Source: Microbacterium immunditiarum
GTDB lineage: Bacteria; Actinomycetota; Actinomycetes; Actinomycetales; Microbacteriaceae
Direction of reading: 5' to 3'
DNA: 64,000 nucleotides
Assembly: GCF_013409785.1 (NCBI RefSeq)
Contig: NZ_JACCBV010000001.1
Span: 1,240,001 to 1,304,000 of the forward strand
Part shown: positions 57,924-64,000 of the stretch, piece after piece
Layout: each line of letters starts with the position of its first letter
Numbering within the stretch: position 1 is the first letter of the stretch
Made by a program: the position numbers and the translations under genes
Notes under the pieces: model-generated
Databases searched by the model: none
What the model was told of the DNA's origin: nothing
What the model saw: the letters and a program-made list of their open reading frames with translations, nothing else

Positions 57924-58282
57924 CGCAGGATCCGGACGACCCGAATCAGGACCCGACGCGCGTGCGCAACCAGCCCGCGCTCGGCGCGAACGCCGGCGCG
58001 GCGCGGTGGCTCATCCCCTCGGGCATCATGGGCGTCGTCGCTGTCGTGCTGTTCGCCCTTGCGATCCCCATCGCGCCGGCAGTCGCCTGGATCGGCATCG
58101 CCCTGCAGGTGGGCCTGTTCGTCGCTATGTGCGTGACGGCGGGGGTCGTCGGCCCCGGCCGCTACCGCAGCTTCACGTTCGCGTGGCTGACGATCGCGTT
58201 GGCCGCCTCGGCGCTCGTGCTGCTGATCGTCATCCTCGTCATCGCGTGGGCGGGCGCCCCGCAGTCCGCGACCGGCGGGTAG
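57920..58282 (+). CDS. Small membrane protein, three helices
   Basis: This 120-residue protein has a hydrophilic, Asp/Gln-rich N-terminus (MTQDPDDPNQDPTRVRNQP) and three hydrophobic helices (WLIPSGIMGVVAVVLFALAI, VAWIGIALQVGLFVAMCVTAGVV, TFAWLTIALAASALVLLIVI). The GTG at 57920 overlaps the preceding stop. Function unknown; its operon partners suggest a stress or envelope role. Confidence 0.75.
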   Translation: MTQDPDDPNQDPTRVRNQPALGANAGAARWLIPSGIMGVVAVVLFALAIPIAPAVAWIGIALQVGLFVAMCVTAGVVGPGRYRSFTFAWLTIALAASALVLLIVILVIAWAGAPQSATGG

Positions 58283-58312
58283 GCCGACCGGCGCGGTCGG
58301 CGAGGAGGCGCC

Positions 58313-59311
58313 ATGAAGATCCTCATGTGGCATCTGCACGGGGGCTACACGGATGCCCTCGTCCGCGGTGAGCACGAGTACCTGCTGCCGGTCGACGAGA
58401 CGCGCAGCGACTGGGGCCTCGGGAAGGCGGGCCGTGACTGGCCGCGAGTCCGGGAGGTCACCGCCGACGAGCTCATGGACGAGGAACTGGACGTCGTCGT
58501 GCTCCAGCGTCCCGATGAGGTCGACGTCGTCCACCGGTTCACGGGGCGGCGCCCCGGACAGGAGGTGGCCGCCGCCTATGTCGAGCACGACCCGCCGCGC
58601 GAGGGACCCACGACGAGCGAGCACCCGATCGCGGACCGCGACGACATCCTCCTCGTCCACCTGACGCACTTCAACCGGCTCTTCTGGGACAACGGCCGGG
58701 CCCCGACGGCGGTCATCGAGCACGGCGTCCCCGATCCGGGGGCGCAGTACACCGGCGAGCTTCCGCGTGCGGCCGCCGTCATCACCGAGCCGATGCGTCG
58801 CTGGCGCCTCGCGGGCACCGATCTGCTCCCGCAGTTCGCGAAGACGGCTCCGATCGACGTGTACGGCCCGGGCGGCGAGGCGCTGCGACGCACCCTCCCG
58901 CCGACGGGCATCCACCACGGCGGAGAGCTCGCGGCCGCCGAACTGCGCACGGAGATCGCGCGCCGCCGCCTCTACCTCCACACGGGCCGTTGGACGTCGC
59001 TGGGCAGGTCGCTCATCGAGGCGATGCTCGTGGGCATGCCGGTCGTGGCGATCGGGGCGACGGATGCCGCGCGAGCCGTCCCCCCTGACGGCGGCGCGGT
59101 CTCGACCGACCTCGACGTGCTCGCGACCGCGATCCGCGCGCTCGTCGAGGACCCGATCCTCGCTCAGGAGAAGGGCGCCCGCGCGCGGGCGCACGCCCTC
59201 GAGCACTACAGCCTCGACCGGTTCCTGCGCGAGTGGGACGACGCGTTCGCCCTCGCGGAGGAGGTGCGGCAGCGGTCGGCCCCGACGTTCCTCGACGACT
59301 TGCCCGCGTGA
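58313..59311 (+). CDS. Glycosyltransferase (GT-B type)
   Basis: This 332-residue protein starts MKILMWHLHGGYTDALVRGEHEYLLPVD. It has a C-terminal nucleotide-sugar-binding half (YLHTGRWTSLGRSLIEAMLVGMPVVAIGATDAARAVPPDGG, and DVLATAIRALVEDP). The fold is that of family GT1/GT4-like enzymes; the conserved Glu of SLIEAMLVGMPV fits GT4. Donor and acceptor are unknown, and the operon gives no strong clue. GAGGAGG precedes the ATG at 58313. Confidence 0.85.
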   Translation: MKILMWHLHGGYTDALVRGEHEYLLPVDETRSDWGLGKAGRDWPRVREVTADELMDEELDVVVLQRPDEVDVVHRFTGRRPGQEVAAAYVEHDPPREGPTTSEHPIADRDDILLVHLTHFNRLFWDNGRAPTAVIEHGVPDPGAQYTGELPRAAAVITEPMRRWRLAGTDLLPQFAKTAPIDVYGPGGEALRRTLPPTGIHHGGELAAAELRTEIARRRLYLHTGRWTSLGRSLIEAMLVGMPVVAIGATDAARAVPPDGGAVSTDLDVLATAIRALVEDPILAQEKGARARAHALEHYSLDRFLREWDDAFALAEEVRQRSAPTFLDDLPA

Positions 59312-59347
59312 GGGCAGGCTCGCCACCCGCCTCCGTAGGATGGCGGG

Positions 59348-60196
59348 ATGGCACGTGAGTCCGAAGCGCTTCCGCCCGTCGCGATCCTCGGAGCCGGCTC
59401 CATGGGAGGCGCGATCCTGCGGGGTCTCGTGCGATCGGGGCTCGCCGGCGGGGGAGTGACGGTCACCAACCGCACCGCCGCGAAGGCATCGGCGCTCGGC
59501 GAGCTGTCGGGGGTCGAGAGCATCGCGCTCGAGGCGCGGCACGACGGCAACACCGCCGCGGCGGCCAGTGCCGACATCGTGCTCGTCGGCGTGAAGCCCG
59601 CGATGGTCCCCGATCTGCTGCGCGAGATCGCGCCCGTGTTGCGAGCGGGCACGATCGTTGTGAGCCTCGCCGCCGGCGTGACGATCGAGACCTTCGAGCA
59701 GATCCTCGGTCCGGACGTCGCCGTCATCCGGTCGATGCCGAACACGCCGGCGGTCGTCGGCAAGGCCGTGACGGGCATCGCCGCCGGATCGACGGCGGGG
59801 CCGGAGGTCGTCGCCGTCGTGCGGCGGCTCTTCGAGACGTGCGGCGCTGTGGTCGAGGTGCCGGAGTCGCAGATCGACGCCCTCTCGACGATCTCGGGGT
59901 CGGGGCCCGCCTACGTGTTCCTCCTCATCGAGGAGTTCACGAAGGCCGCGCGCGGCAAGGGCTTCGCCGACGCGGAGGCGCGACTGCTCGCCGAGCAGAC
60001 CTTCATCGGCGCGGCGGCACTGCTCGAGGCATCCGGTGAAGACCCGGCCGAACTGCGCCGTCAGGTGACGAGCCCCAAGGGCACGACCGAACGCGCGATC
60101 GCGGTCCTGCAGGCGGCTCGCCTCGACGAGGTCTTCGCCGAGGCGACGGATGCCGCGCTCGCACGCGCGAGGGAGCTCGCCGCGGGCGGCGCGTAG
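59348..60196 (+). CDS. proC: Pyrroline-5-carboxylate reductase
   Basis: This 282-residue enzyme makes the last step of proline synthesis. Motifs: AILGAGSMGGAILRGLV (NADPH binding), TVTNRTAAKA, VLVGVKPAMVPDLL, SMPNTPAVVGKAVTGI and the C-terminal SGSGPAYVFLLIEEF with VTSPKGTTERAIAVLQ. TAGGAT (59336-59341) lies 6 bases before the ATG at 59348, and no ribosome-binding site is seen, so the mRNA is probably leaderless. Confidence 0.96.
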   Translation: MARESEALPPVAILGAGSMGGAILRGLVRSGLAGGGVTVTNRTAAKASALGELSGVESIALEARHDGNTAAAASADIVLVGVKPAMVPDLLREIAPVLRAGTIVVSLAAGVTIETFEQILGPDVAVIRSMPNTPAVVGKAVTGIAAGSTAGPEVVAVVRRLFETCGAVVEVPESQIDALSTISGSGPAYVFLLIEEFTKAARGKGFADAEARLLAEQTFIGAAALLEASGEDPAELRRQVTSPKGTTERAIAVLQAARLDEVFAEATDAALARARELAAGGA

Positions 60197-60199
60197 GCG

Positions 60200-60571
60200 T
60201 CACTCGCGCTGCTTCATCCACCACTCCGTGAACCGCCGGGCGCGCCCGTCGTCTGCGAGGTCGACGACCCACATGTTGCGATAGTGGTTGCCGTCGTCGT
60301 AGCGCGTCTCGGCCTCGATGAACGCGCGCGAGCCGTCGACGCCGGCGACGTCCCACGTGAACTCGTATGTGCCGGGGTCGTCGGCGCGTTTGATCCATTC
60401 CGCGGTGATCGCCTCGGATCCGCGGATCGGCTCCTCCCACGGCTCGAAGCGGTACTCGACGTCGGGCGTGAACAGCGCCCCGATGTCGGCCGGGTCGTTC
60501 GTGCGCCACGCGGTGACGTACTTCTCGACCCAGGCGCGGGCCGCGGCATCCGTCTTCTCTCTGTCGTCCAT
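60200..60571 (-). CDS. SnoaL/NTF2-like protein
   Basis: This 123-residue protein has a cone-shaped NTF2-like fold: AAARAWVEKYVTAWRTNDPADIGALFTPDVEYRFEPW, GSEAITAEWIKRAD and a C-terminal RNMWVVDLADDGRARRFTEWWMKQ. Such proteins act as polyketide cyclases, isomerases or ligand binders; activity here is unknown. CAGACT (60583-60578) is 6 bases before the ATG at 60571, another leaderless pattern. The stop is 4 bases from the end of proC (convergent). Confidence 0.88.
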   Translation of the reverse strand: MDDREKTDAAARAWVEKYVTAWRTNDPADIGALFTPDVEYRFEPWEEPIRGSEAITAEWIKRADDPGTYEFTWDVAGVDGSRAFIEAETRYDDGNHYRNMWVVDLADDGRARRFTEWWMKQRE

Positions 60572-60602
60572 CCGGCCAGTCTGCTCCCGGCCTCGGACGC
60601 TG

Positions 60603-61274
60603 TCACCGGTCGAGGGCGGCGAAGCGCTCCACGTCGACGTTGGTGCCAGACACGATGATCAGGTCGTGGTTCGTGACGACCGTGTTCGCCTCGGCGTAGC
60701 GGAACGGCTTTCCGGGGCTCTTCACGCCGACGACCGTGACGTTGTACTTCGTGCGCACTCCCGACTCGTTGAGGCCGACGCCGCGGATGAACTTCGGCGG
60801 GTACATCTTGGCGAGCACGAAGTCGTCGTCGAAGCGGATGAAGTCCAGCATCCGCCCGCTCACGAGGTGGGCCACGCGCTCGCCGGCCTCGCGCTCGGGG
60901 TAGATGACGTGGTTCGCGCCGACGCGCGCGAGGATCTTGCCGTGCGACTGCGACACCGCCTTCGCCCAGATCTGCGGGACCTTGAGGTCGACGAGGTTGG
61001 CGGTGATGAGCACGGATGCCTCGATGATGGAGCCGACGGCGACGACGGCGACTTGGAAGTCCTGCGCGCCGATCTGCTTGAGCGCGTCGATGTTGCGGGC
61101 GTCGGCCTGCACGGTGTGCGTCACGCGCTCCGACCACTTCTGCACGAGCTCGAGGCTCTCGTCGATCGCGAGCACCTCGCGGTCCAGGCGATCGAGCTCG
61201 CCCGCGCATGCCGCTCCGAACCGCCCGAGTCCGATCACGAGGACGGGTGCGTCGCCGCGGATCTGCTCAACCAA
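60603..61274 (-). CDS. trkA: Trk/Ktr potassium uptake regulatory subunit TrkA (RCK)
   Basis: This 223-residue protein contains an RCK_N NAD(H)/ATP-binding domain (VLVIGLGRFGAACAGELDRLDREVLAIDESLELVQ) and an RCK_C domain (about residues 135-220). It forms a ring that gates the TrkH channel. Its start overlaps the end of trkH by 8 bases, so it is translated with it. Confidence 0.95.
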   Translation of the reverse strand: MVEQIRGDAPVLVIGLGRFGAACAGELDRLDREVLAIDESLELVQKWSERVTHTVQADARNIDALKQIGAQDFQVAVVAVGSIIEASVLITANLVDLKVPQIWAKAVSQSHGKILARVGANHVIYPEREAGERVAHLVSGRMLDFIRFDDDFVLAKMYPPKFIRGVGLNESGVRTKYNVTVVGVKSPGKPFRYAEANTVVTNHDLIIVSGTNVDVERFAALDR

Positions 61275-62709
61275 CGATCGGCCTTTCCACCGGCAGCGAG
61301 TACAGCTGCGAACGTGATGTCGCGGCCACCGCCGCGGCGAGAGTCACTGTACCAACGCGACCCATGAACATGGTCGCCGCCAGCACGTAGATGGCGGGGT
61401 CGGGCAGCTCGGCAGTGATGCCCGTCGAGAGCCCGACGGTCGCGAAGCCCGAGATCACGTCGAACAGCACGTCCTCGACGGGCGCCTGCGAGATCTGGGC
61501 GATGAGGATCGTCGAGATCGCGACGATCGTGGCGCCCCACGCGACGACCGAGAGGGCGACGCGCTGCACGTCGCTCGGGATCCGGCGCCCGAAAGCCTCG
61601 ACCGAGCCCTTGCCCTTCGCCTCCGACCACACCGCGAGGGCGAGCACGGCGAGCGTCGTCACCTTGATGCCGCCCGCGGTCGAGGCCGAGCCGCCGCCGA
61701 CGAACATGAGCATCGAGCCCACGACGAGGGACGAGCCATGGAAGTCGCCCATGTCGACGACGGCGAAGCCGCCCGAACGGGTGTTCGCCGACACGAAGAA
61801 CGACTGGAACGTCGTGTCCCACGCGTCCATGCTCCCGAACGTGGCGGGGTTGTTGAACTCGAGGAGGACGAAGACGCCGGCGCCCGCGAAGAAGAGGATG
61901 ACGGTCGTGATGATCGTGAGCTTCGCGTGCAGCGACCACTGCTTCACGTGCCAGCGCTGGCGCCACAGCGTGAAGATGACCGGGAAGCCGATCGACCCGA
62001 GGAACACGCCCGCCATGAGCACCGAGAGCAGGAAGTAATCGTCCGCGAACGGGACGAGCCCACCGTCATTGGGGACGAATCCGGTGTTCGTGAACGACAT
62101 CGCCGCGTAGTAGGGGGCCTCCCACAGCGCGACGAGCGGATCGACCCCCGCCCAGATGAGCGACGGGTACAGCAGGATGGTGAGCCCCGCCTCGATGATG
62201 AGGGTCGACAGCGCGACGGTCGCGAGCAGCTGGCCGACCTCGCCGAGTCGCACGGTCTGGCCCTCGTTGACCGGTCCGCCGTGGATGCGGAGCGGGTTGC
62301 TCTCACCCGCGGCGATGAGCTTCGCTCGCAGGCCCAGGCGCTTCGAGATGACCAGGCCCAGGATCGACGCGAGGGTCAGCACGCCGAGCGCGCCGACGTT
62401 GACGCCGACATACGTGACGACGTGGCCGAACGCAGACCAGTGCGCGTTCATGTCGACCGTCGCCAGGCCCGTGACGCAGATCGTCGACACCGCGGTGAAG
62501 AGTGCGTCCGCGAACGGGGTGCGCCGGCCGTCGGCTGCGGCGATCGGCAGCGAGTACAGGACCGTGAACAGTCCGATGAGGGTGACGAAGACGAGCACCG
62601 CGAAGCGGGCGGGTGAAGACGTCGTCAGCGATCGGAGCTCATCGCGGATCGTGACGGCGCCTTTGACGAGGATCCGACCGACCCGCGGAGCCACCGGGCC
62701 TGTCGCCAT
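61267..62709 (-). CDS. trkH: Trk/Ktr potassium transporter membrane subunit TrkH
   Basis: This 480-residue protein has about eight to ten helices and four filter loops with the GlyX pattern: STICVTGLATVD, MSFTNTGFVPND, SANTRSGGFAVVD and GFATVGLSTGI. It takes up K+ with help of the RCK subunit. ATG 62709 is supported by AAAGGGG upstream; a longer frame is not. Divergent from an ArsR regulator gene (100-base gap). Confidence 0.95.
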   Translation of the reverse strand: MATGPVAPRVGRILVKGAVTIRDELRSLTTSSPARFAVLVFVTLIGLFTVLYSLPIAAADGRRTPFADALFTAVSTICVTGLATVDMNAHWSAFGHVVTYVGVNVGALGVLTLASILGLVISKRLGLRAKLIAAGESNPLRIHGGPVNEGQTVRLGEVGQLLATVALSTLIIEAGLTILLYPSLIWAGVDPLVALWEAPYYAAMSFTNTGFVPNDGGLVPFADDYFLLSVLMAGVFLGSIGFPVIFTLWRQRWHVKQWSLHAKLTIITTVILFFAGAGVFVLLEFNNPATFGSMDAWDTTFQSFFVSANTRSGGFAVVDMGDFHGSSLVVGSMLMFVGGGSASTAGGIKVTTLAVLALAVWSEAKGKGSVEAFGRRIPSDVQRVALSVVAWGATIVAISTILIAQISQAPVEDVLFDVISGFATVGLSTGITAELPDPAIYVLAATMFMGRVGTVTLAAAVAATSRSQLYSLPVERPIVG

Positions 62710-62809
62710 CGTCGATGCCCCTTTCGACTCGCTCGGCTCCCTCAGGGCACCGCCCTCGCTTGGACGGTATGTCATGGTACTCCGCCCAGCGCGCGGCTAG
62801 TCTGAGGAC

Positions 62810-63220
62810 ATGGCGGACATCTTCGACGTCATCGCGGACGGGACGCGACGAGACATTCTGAAGCTGCTGCTGGACCGATCGTTCGCCGGGGAGAACGGGA
62901 CGAGCGTGTCGCACATCGTGCACACGCTCGGGGTCAGCCAGCCGACCGTCTCCAAGCACCTCAAGGTGCTGCGCGAAGCGCGCCTCGTGTCGGTGCGCGA
63001 AGTGGGCCAGCACCGGTATTACAGTCTGTCGCCCGCGCCGCTCGACGAGGTCGACGACTGGCTCGTGCCGTTCCTCGACACAGGACAGCCGGATGCCTCG
63101 GACCCCGCGACCGCGGCGCTGCCCGACTCCGCGGCGCACGCCGCCGAGGTCGTGGGCCGTGCCGCGGCATCCGCCAAGCACGTCCTCGAGAACGCGCTGA
63201 AGAAGCTTCCCGGCCGCTGA
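62810..63220 (+). CDS. ArsR-family transcriptional regulator
   Basis: This 136-residue protein has a winged helix (MADIFDVIADGTRRDILKLLLDRSF, SVSHIVHTLGVSQPTVSKHLKVLREARLVSVREVGQHRYYSLSPAP) and a C-terminal tail rich in Ala. It probably represses a neighbour, possibly the divergent trkHA genes, but this is inferred from position only. TAGTCT (62798-62803) lies 6 bases before the ATG at 62810, so the mRNA may be leaderless. Confidence 0.9.
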   Translation: MADIFDVIADGTRRDILKLLLDRSFAGENGTSVSHIVHTLGVSQPTVSKHLKVLREARLVSVREVGQHRYYSLSPAPLDEVDDWLVPFLDTGQPDASDPATAALPDSAAHAAEVVGRAAASAKHVLENALKKLPGR

Positions 63221-63233
63221 GCGACCGGGAAGC
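63205..63233. terminator. Bidirectional terminator hairpin
   Basis: GCTTCCCGG (63205-63213) pairs perfectly with 63225-63233. It overlaps the stop of the ArsR gene and lies between it and the convergent ABC permease gene. No T-run. Confidence 0.6.
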
Positions 63234-63268
63234 CGCTTCGTCGTAGACGGGGCCCGACGGCGACCTGC

Positions 63269-64000
63269 CTACCGCCGCCCTGCCTTGCGGCGGAAGAGCC
63301 ACGAGCCCCACACGAACGCGACCACGAGGATCAGGGCGCACCATCCGATCGCCCACCACGGCTCGGCGCCGACGGGCGTGCCCATGAGGAGCCCGCGGAT
63401 CGTCTCGATGATGGGGGTGACGGGCTGGTTCTCGGCGATCCACTGCAGCCACGTCGGCATGGAGTCGACGGGCACGAACGCGCTGGACAGGTAGGGGACG
63501 AACAGGATGATGAACCCGTAGCCGTTCGCACCCTCCGGGCTCGAGGCGGCGAGGCCGATCGCGGCGAACAGATACGTGATCGCGAGGATGTAGAGCGCCA
63601 CCATCGCGATCGCGCCGATCCACTCCAGGGGGCCGGCCGTCGGGCGGAAGCCGACCGCCACCGCGACGACGATCACGACGGCGGTCGCGAGCAGGTTGCG
63701 CAGCAGGCTCGCGACGACATGGCCCGTCAGCACGGCGCTCGCGCGCAGCGGCATCGTGCGGAACCGGTCGATGATGCCCGTCTTCATGTCGCCCGCGACG
63801 TACACCGCGGTGGATGAGGCGCCGAACCCGGCGCACAGCAGGATGATGCCCGGCACGACGTAATCGACGTAGCCCCCCGACGGATCGATGGCTCCGCCGA
63901 ACACGAACGTGAACAGCAGCATGAGCATGACCGGCAGCAGGATCGCCATGAGCAGCGACTCGCCGTCGCGCAGCGAGTGCCGGAGGCTGCGGCCGACGAA
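63269..64000 (-). CDS. ABC-2 type transporter permease (DrrB-like), N-terminus missing
   Basis: The frame is open to the edge of the window (FVGRSLRHSLRDGESLL precedes MAILLPVMLML), so the 5' end is outside. The visible 243 residues contain at least five membrane helices and the hallmark GDMKTGIIDRFRTMPLRASAVLTGHVVASL of ABC-2 permeases, with a C-terminal WLFRRKAGRR. It probably exports a drug or lipid with an ATPase encoded just to the right. Convergent with the ArsR gene. Confidence 0.9.
   Translation of the reverse strand, partial: FVGRSLRHSLRDGESLLMAILLPVMLMLLFTFVFGGAIDPSGGYVDYVVPGIILLCAGFGASSTAVYVAGDMKTGIIDRFRTMPLRASAVLTGHVVASLLRNLLATAVVIVVAVAVGFRPTAGPLEWIGAIAMVALYILAITYLFAAIGLAASSPEGANGYGFIILFVPYLSSAFVPVDSMPTWLQWIAENQPVTPIIETIRGLLMGTPVGAEPWWAIGWCALILVVAFVWGSWLFRRKAGRR

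Overview
The window is 64 kb of high-GC DNA with a complete rRNA operon. The 16S gene looks like Microbacterium or a close relative in Microbacteriaceae (phylum Actinomycetota). Other traits agree: GTG starts, an F420-dependent oxidoreductase homologue, prolyl oligopeptidase and DUF839 proteins, and many genes whose -10 box lies 6-7 nt before the start codon, which implies leaderless mRNAs. No tRNA, CRISPR array or prophage was found.

Bases 1-6073 form a sugar-utilisation locus read rightward. It holds the end of a GH125 exo-alpha-mannosidase, two CUT1 ABC permeases, a binding lipoprotein, a GH76 endo-alpha-mannanase without signal peptide, a remnant of a ROK kinase gene, and a GntR/LacI-type hybrid regulator. 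The likely job is import and intracellular breakdown of alpha-1,6-mannan oligosaccharides. A frameshifted alditol-oxidase-like gene follows, coupled to the regulator.

Bases 7.3-24.1 kb are a mosaic of single genes: an epoxide hydrolase with a divergent WYL regulator and a clear inverted-repeat operator, a secreted lytic transglycosylase, a DUF839 protein, a three-domain fusion (alpha/beta hydrolase, pterin dehydratase, glyoxalase-like), a Ca2+/H+ exchanger-type protein, an aldo/keto reductase, an S9 peptidase, a second and canonical pterin dehydratase, a frameshifted phosphotransferase gene, an AlkA-type glycosylase, and a receiverless winged-helix regulator with a long leader. At 24.3-27.1 kb a 14-TM drug-exporter gene is cut by an intact 1343-bp IS3-family element with perfect 25-bp ends and a 3-bp target duplication. 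sbcD-sbcC follow.

Bases 31.5-37.3 kb hold the rRNA operon (tandem promoters, 16S, 23S, 5S, terminator). Directly after it lies a gene for a basic protein with tandem pentapeptides and a helical C-terminal region. Bases 39-53.5 kb carry mostly housekeeping and metabolic genes: lipase maturation factor, nadE, a RecB-like nuclease-helicase, upp, tadA, an LLM oxidoreductase, a CDF transporter and an alpha/beta hydrolase.

Bases 53.5-64 kb contain an ArsR-SRPBCC pair, two divergent gene pairs that share an upstream TCAACC element (also seen before genes at 23.5 and 48.5 kb), a zinc dehydrogenase translated behind a 58-aa ORF, a CBS protein operon with a glycosyltransferase, proC, the trkH-trkA potassium system, an ArsR regulator and the start-less part of an ABC-2 permease. 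The most unusual items are the triple-domain fusion with an apparently inactivated pterin-dehydratase domain, the shared TCAACC promoter element, the cysteine-rich leader ORF, and the over-represented GGATGCC word.
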